In this document: positions 1 through 7,887 of the stretch, piece after piece
Numbering within the stretch: position 1 is the first letter of the stretch
How the letters are laid out: each line of letters starts with the position of its first letter
Assembly: GCF_029958925.1 (NCBI RefSeq)
Contig: NZ_CP124616.1
Location: forward strand, 682,001 to 746,000
Direction: 5' to 3'
Length of the DNA stretch: 64,000 bases
Source: Tropicibacter oceani
GTDB lineage: Bacteria; Pseudomonadota; Alphaproteobacteria; Rhodobacterales; Rhodobacteraceae
Position numbers and translations under genes: made by a program
The notes under the pieces: generated by a model
The model's database searches: none
What the model saw: the letters and a program-made list of their open reading frames with translations, nothing else
What the model was told of the DNA's origin: nothing

Positions 1-219
1 GCCGGCATCGGCGGCAACCCCGCACAGCGCGCGCCAATCGGGGTCGTCCAGATCGTTGCAGGTGTTCAGAAAGGTTTGCAGCGCTTCGTCATGCTTGTCC
101 TCGGCCCAACCGTCCAGATCCCCGAAATCGAGGATCTGATAAGTCACCTCGGTTTGGGCAGAGGATGGTTCGGTCATGGTGGATAAAGCGAAAAGCGCTG
201 CAAGTACCGTTCGTATCAT
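1..219 (-). CDS. mltA: Lytic murein transglycosylase A (MltA), N-terminal part only
   Basis: Only the first 73 codons lie in the window; the gene runs off the left edge. The peptide begins MIRTVLAALFALSTM, a short positively charged and hydrophobic signal peptide ending near an A-Q cleavage site. A region around YQILDFGDLDGWAED and a TCNDLDDPDWRALC stretch follow, which I recognise from the N-terminus of alphaproteobacterial MltA proteins. Such enzymes cleave peptidoglycan glycan strands in the periplasm to give anhydromuropeptides. The start ATG overlaps the stop of the upstream Tim44-like gene (ATGA), and this neighbour pair is common in Rhodobacterales. The catalytic 3D domain is outside the window, so the call rests on the N-terminus and context. 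Confidence 0.72.
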   Translation of the reverse strand, partial: MIRTVLAALFALSTMTEPSSAQTEVTYQILDFGDLDGWAEDKHDEALQTFLNTCNDLDDPDWRALCGVAADAG

Positions 220-875
220 TCGTCCGTTGCGACAAGCTGCCAGTTGGGGTCATTGCTGCCCATGACGCGCGCATAGGTCCAGATGTCTTTCTGGCGCTTG
301 ACGGCGGTGGGCGATCCTTCGATCACCTGGCCGTTGGCATCCTTGACCACCGAGGTCAGCTCGCCCACGTATTTCACCGTGATCTCGGCGCGGCGGGTTG
401 TTTCGTCAAAGGTGGCGTCGGACAGGGACAGTTCGCGCACGCCGATGAATTCGGCCTCGACGGTCAGGCCCTGTTCGGTGCGCTGATCGACCACCTGCTG
501 GAAGGTCTCGTAAACGTCGGGGTCAAGGAACGGCACCAGCGGCTCGATCTCGCCGCGCTCGAACCCCATCAGGATCATTTCATAGGCGCCGCGCGCACCA
601 GACAGGAAATCGGATACGCCAAAGCTGGGCTCGGCGCGTTTCATGGCGGCCAGGGCCTTGGCCATGTCCGAGCCTTCGGGCGCGTGATCCGTGATGTCGA
701 GATCGGGACCGCCTTCGATCACCTCGAAATCACGCTTGTCACGGCGCGATGTCGGGGCAGGCTGGCCCTTTGGCTGCTCGAACCCGTCACGCGTTCCAAG
801 AACACTGCGCAGGCGCAAAACGAGAAAAATGGCAATTCCGGCAAGAACCAGAAGCTGAAGGATGGGCGAGTTCAT
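216..875 (-). CDS. Tim44-like domain membrane-anchored protein
   Basis: A 219-residue protein with one N-terminal membrane anchor (about residues 4-21, rich in L, V, I and A). A short charged linker and a Tim44/TimA-like domain from about residue 80 to the end follow. Bacterial members of this family sit on the inner membrane; their role is not well defined, and a link to mitochondrial import Tim44 is by homology only. I chose ATG at 875, with GAGG five bases upstream, over the in-frame GTG two codons earlier. It is translationally coupled to mltA through ATGA and divergent from fxsA. Confidence 0.8.
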   Translation of the reverse strand: MNSPILQLLVLAGIAIFLVLRLRSVLGTRDGFEQPKGQPAPTSRRDKRDFEVIEGGPDLDITDHAPEGSDMAKALAAMKRAEPSFGVSDFLSGARGAYEMILMGFERGEIEPLVPFLDPDVYETFQQVVDQRTEQGLTVEAEFIGVRELSLSDATFDETTRRAEITVKYVGELTSVVKDANGQVIEGSPTAVKRQKDIWTYARVMGSNDPNWQLVATDE

Positions 876-980
876 CTGCACCTCGTGCTGGGGGTGGATG
901 GCAATTTTGCTGTTGCGTTCCTATGTAGGTGCTGTGTGCGGGCAAGTCCACCTGCACCGGTACACGAAGGAGCCCCACCC

Positions 981-1487
981 ATGTGGTTGTTTATCGCATT
1001 TCTGGCTGTCCCCTTGATCGAGATCGCCCTTTTCATCCAGGTCGGCGGTCTGATCGGGCTGTGGCCAACCCTTGTCGTCGTCATCCTGACCGCGATTTTG
1101 GGCACCTGGCTGGTCAAACAACAGGGGCGGATGGCGATTGGCCAACTGCAATCGTCCTTTTCCGACCTTCAGGACCCAAGCGAGCCCTTGGCGCATGGCG
1201 CGATGATCCTGATCGCGGGGGCCTTGTTGCTGACGCCGGGATTTTTCACCGACGCGGTGGGCTTTGCCCTGCTGGCGCCGCCGGTGCGCATGGCGGTCTT
1301 TGCCTGGGCGCGCAAGCGTGTCACCGTGGCCCGCTTTGAAATGGGCCCCGATCCGCGCCACCCGGCAGGGCCCGGGCGCGATCCGCATGCGCCGCGCGGT
1401 CCGTCGGACGTGATCGAAGGCGAATTCACCGAGCTTCCCGACGGGAAAAACCCCAATCACCCCGGCTCGGGCTGGACGAGGCATTGA
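981..1487 (+). CDS. fxsA: FxsA family inner-membrane protein
   Basis: A 168-residue protein starting MWLFIAFLAVPLIEIALF. It has the family's compact group of hydrophobic segments (about residues 1-20, 24-45 and 70-95), a central QQGRMAIG loop and a hydrophilic, proline-rich tail from about residue 120. E. coli FxsA is an inner-membrane protein whose overproduction suppresses F-plasmid exclusion of phage T7; the normal role is unclear. The frame stays open far upstream antisense to the Tim44-like gene, but the hydrophobic N-terminus fixes the start at 981. It is divergent from the Tim44-like gene across a 105-bp gap. Confidence 0.88.
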   Translation: MWLFIAFLAVPLIEIALFIQVGGLIGLWPTLVVVILTAILGTWLVKQQGRMAIGQLQSSFSDLQDPSEPLAHGAMILIAGALLLTPGFFTDAVGFALLAPPVRMAVFAWARKRVTVARFEMGPDPRHPAGPGRDPHAPRGPSDVIEGEFTELPDGKNPNHPGSGWTRH

Positions 1488-1548
1488 GCATGCAAAACCG
1501 GCCTGCTAAGTCATGATGCAATATTTTTGATCCAGCGGAGTTCGGCTT

Positions 1549-2046
1549 ATGGCGGAAAATGACAACGGCGCGGCGGCTCAGGCCCCCCAGCCCCCCAAGA
1601 TGAATGTTTTGGCACAATTTGTGCGGGACATGTCCTTTGAAAACATCCTGGCCCAAAAGGGCGTGACGGGCGAAGTGCAGCCCGACGTGCAGGTTCAGGT
1701 GAACCTGGATGCGAAAAAGCGTTCGGTCGAACATCAGTACGAGGTCGTCCTGAAGCTGAAGGTTGATGCCAAGTCCAAGGGGACGGGCGATCATCTGTTC
1801 CTGCTGGAACTGGATTACGCCGGTGTCTTCCAGATCGAGAACGTGCCCGAAGACCAGATGCACCCCTTCTTGCTGATCGAATGCCCGCGGATGATTTTCC
1901 CGTTCGTGCGCCGCATCGTATCGGACGTGACCCGTGATGGTGGCTTCATGCCGCTGAACCTGGACACCATCGATTTCCTGGCGCTTTACCGTGCCGAAAT
2001 CGCCAAGCGTGCCCAGCAGCAGGCCGCGGCAGCGCCCGCGAACTAA
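1549..2046 (+). CDS. secB: Protein-export chaperone SecB
   Basis: A 165-residue acidic protein. SecB is a tetrameric cytoplasmic chaperone that holds precursor proteins unfolded and hands them to SecA. Typical SecB text is visible: FVRDMSFENI near residues 25-34, YAGVFQIENV near 88-97, HPFLLIECPRMIFPFVRRI near 106-124 and the DGGFMPL motif near 132-138. Its alanine-rich tail is normal for alphaproteobacteria. It follows fxsA by 61 bp and converges on dnaQ. Its length matches the family. Confidence 0.96.
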   Translation: MAENDNGAAAQAPQPPKMNVLAQFVRDMSFENILAQKGVTGEVQPDVQVQVNLDAKKRSVEHQYEVVLKLKVDAKSKGTGDHLFLLELDYAGVFQIENVPEDQMHPFLLIECPRMIFPFVRRIVSDVTRDGGFMPLNLDTIDFLALYRAEIAKRAQQQAAAAPAN

Positions 2047-2059
2047 GGCAAAGCGCGCT

Positions 2060-2788
2060 TCAGGTCCGTGACCAAAGCGCGTTTTCCCCAAGTTTCTCGA
2101 CAAAGGCGGCGTGAGCCGCCTTTTCCTTGTCCGAAATCCGCGACGCCAGGGGCGCAGGGCGGGGTTTCGGGCGCCAGTCTTCCTCGGGTTCGCCCGTCGC
2201 CTGGCGCTGGGTTGGAGTGGCCAGGGCAAAATCGGGCTGCTTGCCGCCGATCAGCTCCAGATAGACTTCGGCCAGGATTTCACTGTCCAAAAGCGCGCCG
2301 TGCAGCGTCCGGGACGAGTTGTCGATGCCGAACCGGCGACACAACGCATCAAGCGAGGCAGGAGAGCCCGGGAATTTTTTCCGCGCAATGGCCAAGGTGT
2401 CTGTGGCACGCGAAAAGGGGATCTGCGGCAGGCCGATCCACTTGAGCTCGGCATTCAGGAATTTCATGTCGAAACTGGCGTTGTGGATCACCAGGTTGGC
2501 ATCGCCGATGAAATCCAGAAAGGCCTGACCGACAGCCTTGAACACCGGCTTGTCACGCAGGGTGACTTCGCCCGGGTTCGGCGGGCGCGGGACATCCAAC
2601 AGGTCAGGGCCGATACCATGAACACCAAAGGCATCATCCGGCATGCCGCGTTCAGGGTTGATATATTGGTGATAGGTCTTGCCCGTGGGCATGTGGTTAT
2701 AAAGCTCAAGCGCACCGATTTCGACGATCCGGTCGCCGGACTCGGGCTCGAAACCTGTGGTTTCGGTATCAAGAACGATCTCACGCAT
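2060..2788 (-). CDS. dnaQ: DNA polymerase III epsilon subunit (3'-5' proofreading exonuclease)
   Basis: A 242-residue DEDDh exonuclease, the proofreading subunit of the replicative polymerase core. All three Exo motifs are present: DTETTGFE with D7 and E9, IHNASFDMKFL with D107, and LHGALLDSE with H163 and D168. The tail (about 190-242) is proline-rich and probably holds the alpha-subunit contact, by analogy with E. coli. Its start overlaps the 3' end of coaE by 8 bp, so maf-aroE-coaE-dnaQ look like one minus-strand operon reading away from the putative origin. Confidence 0.96.
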   Translation of the reverse strand: MREIVLDTETTGFEPESGDRIVEIGALELYNHMPTGKTYHQYINPERGMPDDAFGVHGIGPDLLDVPRPPNPGEVTLRDKPVFKAVGQAFLDFIGDANLVIHNASFDMKFLNAELKWIGLPQIPFSRATDTLAIARKKFPGSPASLDALCRRFGIDNSSRTLHGALLDSEILAEVYLELIGGKQPDFALATPTQRQATGEPEEDWRPKPRPAPLASRISDKEKAAHAAFVEKLGENALWSRT

Positions 2789-3374
2789 GGTTCAGCCTGT
2801 TCCTTATGTCCTGCATCACAGCCTGCACCTGTGCGCGGGCATGCTCAAGCGTATCAGTTTCGATGACATAGGTCGCGCGGGCGCATTTTTCATCGTTGGG
2901 CATCTGGCGCGACAGAATGCGGTCCAGATCCTCGGCCGTCATTGTGCCACGTTCCAGAACCCGGCTTTTCTGGATTTCAGGCGGAACAGAGACACATGCG
3001 GTGGCGTCCATCTCGCGGTCTCCGCCGGTTTCGAACAGCAGGGGAATGTCGAAAACGCCGATCTTGTCCGCGTTCAAGCGCGCAAAATCGGCGCGGTCCT
3101 GTGCGACAAGGGGGTGAACGATGGCTTCGATCCGGGCAAGCGCGGTTTTATCCTGTGCAATAATGGCGCGCAGGCGATCACGCGACACGGCCAGATTTTC
3201 TATTGCCTCGGGAAAAGCCGCCTGCATCGGCGCTACGGCCGCCCCGGAGGCGGAATAGAGCCTGTGCACCGCGGCATCCGCATCCCAGACGGCGCATCCT
3301 TCGTCAGCGAACATGGCCGCTGTCGTGGATTTGCCCATCCCGATTGATCCTGTCAATCCCAGCCGGAATTTCAT
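2781..3374 (-). CDS. coaE: Dephospho-CoA kinase
   Basis: A 197-residue P-loop kinase catalysing the last step of coenzyme A synthesis, phosphorylation of dephospho-CoA at the ribose 3'-OH. The Walker A loop GSIGMGKST is at residues 9-17 and VWDADAAVHRLY follows near residue 32, both typical of CoaE. An upstream in-frame extension of 38 codons lacks family similarity and overlaps aroE, so I chose ATG at 3374, which forms an ATGA overlap with the aroE stop. It lies between aroE and dnaQ in the same operon. Confidence 0.94.
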   Translation of the reverse strand: MKFRLGLTGSIGMGKSTTAAMFADEGCAVWDADAAVHRLYSASGAAVAPMQAAFPEAIENLAVSRDRLRAIIAQDKTALARIEAIVHPLVAQDRADFARLNADKIGVFDIPLLFETGGDREMDATACVSVPPEIQKSRVLERGTMTAEDLDRILSRQMPNDEKCARATYVIETDTLEHARAQVQAVMQDIRNRLNHA

Positions 3375-4204
3375 GATAAAACCGCCGATCTGGTGGACTG
3401 GGTGATTTCCGGGCGTTGGCCGAACCAGCGTTCGAACCCTGGCACCGCCTGGTGCAGCAACATGCCAAGCCCGTCGACCGCGATGCATCCGCGCGCTTCG
3501 GCCACCTCGAGCAGGTGGGTTTTCAACGGAGTATACACGATGTCGGTGACGATCATGCCGGGTTTCAACGCATCCAGCGGCACGCGAAAAGGTGGTTTTC
3601 CAACCATTCCAAGCGAGGTGGTATTGATGATGACCTGGCTGCCTTCGATGATGTTGCCGGCCTTGACCCAGTCGTGCACCTGCACCCGGTTGCCAAAATC
3701 ATCACGCAGTTTTTCGGCGCGGATGCGGGTGCGGTTGGTCAGCCGGATTTCCGGCACGCCCACATCCAGAAGCGAAGCAATGACAGCCCGCGCCGCGCCG
3801 CCCGCACCAAAGACCGTGGCCGCCCCCAAACGCGGATTCCAGCCCGGCGCGCCCTGGCGCAAGTTTTCAACGAACCCGTAGCCATCGGTGTTGTCGGCGT
3901 GAATCTTGCCGTCCTGCCGGAAGATCAGGGTATTGGCCGCACCGATCAACGTGGCCCGGTCTGAAATCAGATCCGCCAGATCCATCACCTTTTCCTTGTA
4001 AGGAAGGGTGACGTTGACGCCGACAAAGCCCAGATCGGGCAGGCACCGCAGGCTGCTTTCCAACTTGTCCGAAGCAATCTCGAGCGGGATGTAGTGGCCA
4101 GGCAGATCATGAGCCTTGAGCCAATGCGCAAAAAGCCGAGGGGATCTGGAGTGCGCAACGGGGTATCCGATGACGCCGGCAAGGGGAATGCGCGGCGCGG
4201 TCAT
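3371..4204 (-). CDS. aroE: Shikimate dehydrogenase
   Basis: A 277-residue NADPH-dependent enzyme reducing 3-dehydroshikimate to shikimate in aromatic amino acid synthesis. Substrate-site residues are in place: AHSRSP with S19 and S21, NVTLPYK with K70, GAANT with N91, and DNTDG with D107. The dinucleotide-binding GAGGAARA is near residues 133-140. The length is normal for AroE. Its start overlaps the maf stop and its stop overlaps the coaE start, both as ATGA, implying translational coupling. Confidence 0.96.
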   Translation of the reverse strand: MTAPRIPLAGVIGYPVAHSRSPRLFAHWLKAHDLPGHYIPLEIASDKLESSLRCLPDLGFVGVNVTLPYKEKVMDLADLISDRATLIGAANTLIFRQDGKIHADNTDGYGFVENLRQGAPGWNPRLGAATVFGAGGAARAVIASLLDVGVPEIRLTNRTRIRAEKLRDDFGNRVQVHDWVKAGNIIEGSQVIINTTSLGMVGKPPFRVPLDALKPGMIVTDIVYTPLKTHLLEVAEARGCIAVDGLGMLLHQAVPGFERWFGQRPEITQSTRSAVLS

Positions 4205-4800
4205 CCCGCAATGACCCCGCGAAGAGTCAGATAATTCAACAGTTCGAGCAGAGGCAGACCGAGGATCGTGAAATGATCGCCCTGAATCTGCGAAAACAGG
4301 CGAACGCCTTCTTTTTCAAGCTTGTAGGACCCCACCGAGGAACCGATGTCGGGCCAGTTGCGGGCGACATACTGGTCAAGATAATCGTCCGAGAAATCGC
4401 GCATGGTCAGGCGGGCGGTGGAAACGTGCCGCCAGATCGGTTCGGCGTTCTGGTAAAGCACGGCGGCCGACAACAGGCGATGGGTCTTGCCGCGCAGTTG
4501 GGTCAGCTGTTCCCGGGCCTGATCGGCCGTTGCGGGTTTGGACAAAAGCGCGCCATCCAGATCAAGAACCTGGTCGCAACCAAGAACCAGCGCCTGCGGA
4601 AACTTGCGGGCGATTTTCTGGGCCTTCGACTCGGCCAGTGTATCGGCAATGTCGCGCGGACTGGCTTGATCAAGTTCCAACGCCTGACGGATTGCGATTT
4701 CGTCGACTTTTGGCGATTCGATCTGGATCACCAAACCCGCCGCACGCAGAAGATCGGCGCGGATTTCAGAGCCGGAGGCAAGGATCAGGTCAAGAATCAT
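4201..4800 (-). CDS. Maf-family nucleoside triphosphate pyrophosphatase
   Basis: A 199-residue Maf/HAM1-fold protein. Family members hydrolyse dTTP, UTP or modified pyrimidine triphosphates as house-cleaning enzymes, and some members have been linked to division arrest. Seen: LASGSEIRADLL at residues 7-18 (Maf signature), ESPKVDE near 32, LGCDQV near 75 and SSVGSYKLEKEG near 150. An in-frame ATG eight codons upstream (4824) is possible, but MILDLILASGS matches the family start. The start codon lies inside a perfect DnaA box (4800-4808), at the left edge of the putative origin. Confidence 0.9.
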   Translation of the reverse strand: MILDLILASGSEIRADLLRAAGLVIQIESPKVDEIAIRQALELDQASPRDIADTLAESKAQKIARKFPQALVLGCDQVLDLDGALLSKPATADQAREQLTQLRGKTHRLLSAAVLYQNAEPIWRHVSTARLTMRDFSDDYLDQYVARNWPDIGSSVGSYKLEKEGVRLFSQIQGDHFTILGLPLLELLNYLTLRGVIAG

Positions 4801-4808
4801 GTGGATAA
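4800..4808 (-). promoter_or_regulatory. Perfect DnaA box
   Basis: Reads TGTGGATAA on plus, which is TTATCCACA on minus, identical to the E. coli consensus. It covers the first base of the maf start codon, so DnaA binding here could also affect maf transcription. Confidence 0.75.
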
Positions 4809-5105
4809 AATCGCGGAAAACCATGTGGCCAGACGTGGTTACGTTTCTGGGGAAAAAGCCACGAGCATGCAAGCCTTGGGATGACTCGGCCCTTTCAGGA
4901 AAGGTCAGAGAGTTAGTCCTGCCTGTGGGAAGGAAAACTTTGCAGACGGGAGGAACTGTACCACTCCGTCGTTATCCACCCGTGATTTCCCCGTGGTCAA
5001 CGGCTGGAAAGCCATTACACAGCAGGGACATGGACAGGTTCCGGCAAACCATCCACAGAAAGCCCCCAAGCGAGGTGGGGTGTGGGTAAGGTTTGGTAAG
5101 AACCA

Positions 5106-5120
5106 TTAATCCACAGTTAA
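5106..5120 (+). promoter_or_regulatory. CtrA-type binding site overlapping a DnaA box
   Basis: The sequence TTAA-TCCACAG-TTAA is a perfect TTAA-N7-TTAA CtrA consensus. The N7 spacer and left half-site are shared with the DnaA box TAATCCACA at 5107-5115, so the two proteins should compete. In Caulobacter crescentus, CtrA sites in the origin block initiation; whether this holds here is inference. Confidence 0.6.
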
Positions 5121-5130
5121 GATGCCCCTC

Positions 5131-5174
5131 TAAATAAATCAAAATCCTTTCTATTTTCTTTATTTCTTTAGAAA
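5131..5174. other. AT-rich tract, candidate DNA unwinding element
   Basis: About 44 bp containing TAAATAAATCAAAATCC and then TTTCTATTTTCTTTATTTC, with very little G or C, in an otherwise GC-rich chromosome. It lies immediately right of the DnaA-box cluster, where an unwinding element would be expected. It may also serve as rho promoter DNA. Confidence 0.55.
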
Positions 5175-5198
5175 GGCAGGCCGGAAGAGCGGGTCATT

Positions 5199-5299
5199 GA
5201 CCTTTGAGGCGTTCTCGGGGTAGGAGGCTGATGTTCCTGTTCTGGAGCAGTTTCCCATTGAGCGACATGAGGCGGGCAGAAATGCCCGAAGGGCGTTGT
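5199..5299 (+). promoter_or_regulatory. rho leader region with hairpin before the start codon
   Basis: The leader holds a TTGACC-like -35 at 5199-5204 without a clear -10. A strong AGGAGG at 5222-5227 lies just before an in-frame ATG at 5231. A perfect 6-bp stem CGGGCA/TGCCCG (5273-5278/5283-5288) is closed by a GAAA tetraloop, ending 11 bases before the rho ATG and touching its AAGGG ribosome site. Rho is autoregulated in E. coli through its leader; a similar role here is inference. Confidence 0.4.
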
Positions 5300-6571
5300 A
5301 TGACCCAGGAAAGATTGAACCTTGCTGAGCTGAAGGCGCAAAGCCCGAAAGACCTGCTGGCGATGGCGGAAGATCTGGAGATCGAGAACGCCTCGACCAT
5401 GCGCAAAGGCGAGATGATGTTCCAGATCCTGCGCGAGCGGGCCGATGATGGTTGGGAAATCTTCGGAGACGGCGTTCTGGAAGTGCTTCAGGACGGTTTC
5501 GGTTTTCTGCGGTCGCCCGAGGCGAACTATCTGCCGGGTCCGGATGACATCTACGTGTCGCCCGAGATGATCCGCAAATATTCGCTGCGCACCGGAGATA
5601 CGATTGACGGTGAAATCAAGGCGCCGGATGGCGAAGAGCGGTATTTCGCGCTGGTGTCTGTTCGGTTGATCAACTTTGAAGATCCCGAAAAGGCGCGCCA
5701 CAAGATCGCCTTTGACAACCTGACGCCGCTGTACCCCGATGAGCGACTGAAGATGGAAATCGAAGATCCGACGATCAAGGACCGTTCGGCCCGGGTGATC
5801 GACCTGGTGGCGCCGATCGGCAAAGGCCAGCGTAGCCTGATCGTGGCCCCGCCGCGGACCGGTAAGACGGTGATCCTGCAGAACATCGCGAACTCGATCG
5901 AAAAGAACCATCCGGAATGCTATCTGATTGTTCTTTTGATCGACGAACGCCCCGAAGAAGTGACGGACATGCAGCGTTCGGTCAAAGGCGAGGTCGTGTC
6001 GTCCACCTTTGACGAACCGGCGCAGCGCCACGTGGCCGTGTCCGAAATGGTGATCGAAAAGGCCAAACGCCTGGTCGAGCATAAGCGAGATGTTGTTATT
6101 CTTCTTGATTCGATCACAAGACTTGGTAGAGCGTTCAACACGGTTGTTCCGTCCTCTGGTAAGGTTTTGACCGGTGGTGTGGATGCGAATGCACTGCAGC
6201 GGCCCAAGCGGTTCTTTGGTGCGGCGCGGAATATTGAAGAAGGTGGATCGCTGACCATCATCGCGACAGCACTGATTGATACCGGTTCGCGGATGGACGA
6301 AGTGATCTTTGAAGAATTCAAGGGTACCGGCAACTCGGAAATCGTTCTGGATCGCAAGATTGCGGACAAGCGCGTGTTCCCGGCCATCGATATCCTCAAG
6401 TCCGGAACGCGGAAAGAAGAGCTGTTGGTGGACAAGATCGACCTGCAAAAGACCTTTGTCCTGCGGCGAATTCTGAACCCGATGGGGACGACGGATGGCA
6501 TCGAATTCCTGTTGTCGAAGCTGAAACAGACGAAAACCAACTCCGAGTTCTTCGACTCGATGAACACCTGA
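5300..6571 (+). CDS. rho: Transcription termination factor Rho
   Basis: A 423-residue hexameric RNA-dependent ATPase/helicase that ends transcription at C-rich unstructured RNA. Order: N-terminal helical domain ([12 protein letters not shown]), cold-shock-like RNA-binding domain with GFGFLRS near residues 67-72, Walker A APPRTGKT near 183-190, and a Walker B region [12 protein letters not shown] near 265-276. The Q/R-loop regions [20 protein letters not shown] follow. Upstream in-frame codons exist, but [12 protein letters not shown] matches alphaproteobacterial Rho. It is the first gene right of the putative origin. Its middle (about 6060-6180) is visibly less GC-rich than neighbouring genes. 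Confidence 0.97.
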   Translation: MTQERLNLAELKAQSPKDLLAMAEDLEIENASTMRKGEMMFQILRERADDGWEIFGDGVLEVLQDGFGFLRSPEANYLPGPDDIYVSPEMIRKYSLRTGDTIDGEIKAPDGEERYFALVSVRLINFEDPEKARHKIAFDNLTPLYPDERLKMEIEDPTIKDRSARVIDLVAPIGKGQRSLIVAPPRTGKTVILQNIANSIEKNHPECYLIVLLIDERPEEVTDMQRSVKGEVVSSTFDEPAQRHVAVSEMVIEKAKRLVEHKRDVVILLDSITRLGRAFNTVVPSSGKVLTGGVDANALQRPKRFFGAARNIEEGGSLTIIATALIDTGSRMDEVIFEEFKGTGNSEIVLDRKIADKRVFPAIDILKSGTRKEELLVDKIDLQKTFVLRRILNPMGTTDGIEFLLSKLKQTKTNSEFFDSMNT

Positions 6572-6584
6572 TCCCAGGTTTGCC

Positions 6585-7868
6585 ATGGACACGATCTTTG
6601 CCTTGGCAAGCGCGCCGGGGAAAGCGGGCGTTTCGGTCATTCGGGTTTCTGGCCCGCATGCGCTGACGGCTGGTGTAGAGATATGTGGAAGCTTGCCGGT
6701 TGCGCGGCAGGCCAGCCTTAGAAAACTGCGAAGCGCGACGGGCGAGGTGCTGGACGAGGCCCTTGTTCTGGTCTTTGAAGCCGGGAAAAGCTTTACCGGT
6801 GAAGCGGTTGTCGAGTTTCAGGTTCATGGCAGTCTTGCCGTCATCGCGGCGGTTTTGAAACGGCTGTCGCAGATTGACGGGCTGCGTCATGCGGAAGCGG
6901 GAGAGTTCACGCGCCGAGCCATGGAAAACGGCGTTCTGGATCTGACCCAGGTCGAAGCCTTGTCCGATTTGATCGAGGCAGAGACCGAGGCGCAGAGAAA
7001 GCAGGCGGCCGAGGTTTTGTCGGGGGCGCTTGGCACGCTGGTGGAACGTTGGCGGACCGATATCATTCGGGCGGCATCGTTGATCGAAGCGACCATTGAT
7101 TTCGCTGACGAGGAAGTGCCGGTCGACGTTTCGGATGAAGTTCGGGAGTTGTTGTCGGGTGTTCGCAAGGATGTGGTGCGGCAACTGTCCGGGCTGGAGG
7201 CTGCGGAACGTGTGCGCCACGGGTTTGAAGTTGCCATCGTTGGCGCGACGAATGTCGGGAAATCGACGCTTTTGAATTATCTTGCGGGGCGCGAGGCGGC
7301 GATCACCTCGGAAGTGGCGGGGACTACGCGTGATGTCATCGAGGTTCGAATGGACATCGGTGGGCTGGCGGTGACATTGATCGACACGGCGGGTTTGCGC
7401 GAAACCGAAGATCTGGTCGAATCGATTGGTGTCGATCGGGCAAAGGCGCGCGCCGCCACGGCAGATATCCGCCTTCACTTGATCGCTGCGGGAGATGCTC
7501 CGTCGATTGAAGTTCAGCCGCAGGATATCGTGGTTGCAGCGAAGGCGGATCAGATGGTGGTCGAAAACGGTGTGTCCGGATTGACTGGCGAAGGCGTGCC
7601 GCAGCTTTTGGAAAAACTGAAGGCTACGTTGCAGGACATGACCGCCGGAGCAGGGGTTGCAAGCCGTCTGCGGCATCGGTTGGTTCTTGAAAGTGGCCTG
7701 GTTCAGATTGATCGGGCGTTGGAGCTTTTGGATCAAGGTCCGGATGTTTATGATATTGTGAGCGAGGAAATTCGCGTCGCTGTCCGTGGGATGAGCTCGC
7801 TTTTGGGATATGTCGATGTCGAGCATCTGCTGGACGAGATCTTTTCCAGCTTTTGTGTTGGGAAGTAG
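6585..7868 (+). CDS. mnmE: tRNA modification GTPase MnmE
   Basis: A 427-residue protein that with MnmG builds the cmnm5 group on wobble uridine 34 of certain tRNAs. The N-terminal formyl-tetrahydrofolate-binding domain covers about residues 1-115. An embedded G domain carries GATNVGKST (220-228), [10 protein letters not shown] (241-250) and DTAGLR (268-273). The C-terminal CVGK ends the protein and contains the conserved cysteine. It starts 13 bp after rho and is followed directly by mnmG. Confidence 0.97.
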   Translation: MDTIFALASAPGKAGVSVIRVSGPHALTAGVEICGSLPVARQASLRKLRSATGEVLDEALVLVFEAGKSFTGEAVVEFQVHGSLAVIAAVLKRLSQIDGLRHAEAGEFTRRAMENGVLDLTQVEALSDLIEAETEAQRKQAAEVLSGALGTLVERWRTDIIRAASLIEATIDFADEEVPVDVSDEVRELLSGVRKDVVRQLSGLEAAERVRHGFEVAIVGATNVGKSTLLNYLAGREAAITSEVAGTTRDVIEVRMDIGGLAVTLIDTAGLRETEDLVESIGVDRAKARAATADIRLHLIAAGDAPSIEVQPQDIVVAAKADQMVVENGVSGLTGEGVPQLLEKLKATLQDMTAGAGVASRLRHRLVLESGLVQIDRALELLDQGPDVYDIVSEEIRVAVRGMSSLLGYVDVEHLLDEIFSSFCVGK

Positions 7869-7871
7869 GAG

Positions 7872-7887
7872 TGTTTCACGTGAAACA
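7872..7887. other. parS: parS centromere site (perfect)
   Basis: TGTTTCACGTGAAACA is the perfect 16-bp palindromic ParB-binding consensus known from Bacillus and Caulobacter. It overlaps the start of mnmG, lying between its ribosome site and codon 3. It is about 2.7 kb from the putative origin and 3.3 kb from parB. Confidence 0.95.

Larger units (their letters stand above)
4800..5175. other. oriC: Candidate chromosomal replication origin (oriC)
   Basis: This is most of the only large gene-free gap in the window (4801-5299). Using TTATCCACA as the DnaA box, I find one perfect copy at 4800-4808 (minus). There are 8/9 copies at 4972-4980 (plus), 5081-5089 (minus) and 5107-5115 (plus), and a 7/9 copy at 5049-5057 (plus). 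An AT-rich tract at 5131-5174 with runs of T and A could be the unwinding element. A CtrA-type site overlaps the last box, and one GANTC methylation site is at 4883-4887. Genes on both sides read mainly away from the gap, and parAB/parS lie within 7 kb. Origins near rho/mnmE/mnmG/parAB are common in alphaproteobacteria. Function is inferred. Confidence 0.78.

Noticed and set aside
165-980. In-frame extension upstream of fxsA.
   Set aside because: It is antisense to the Tim44-like gene and the conserved hydrophobic start is at 981.
5013-5021. CATTACACA as another DnaA box.
   Set aside because: Four mismatches to the consensus.
5168-7826. Long minus-strand frames across rho and mnmE.
   Set aside because: Both are antisense to genes with complete motif sets.
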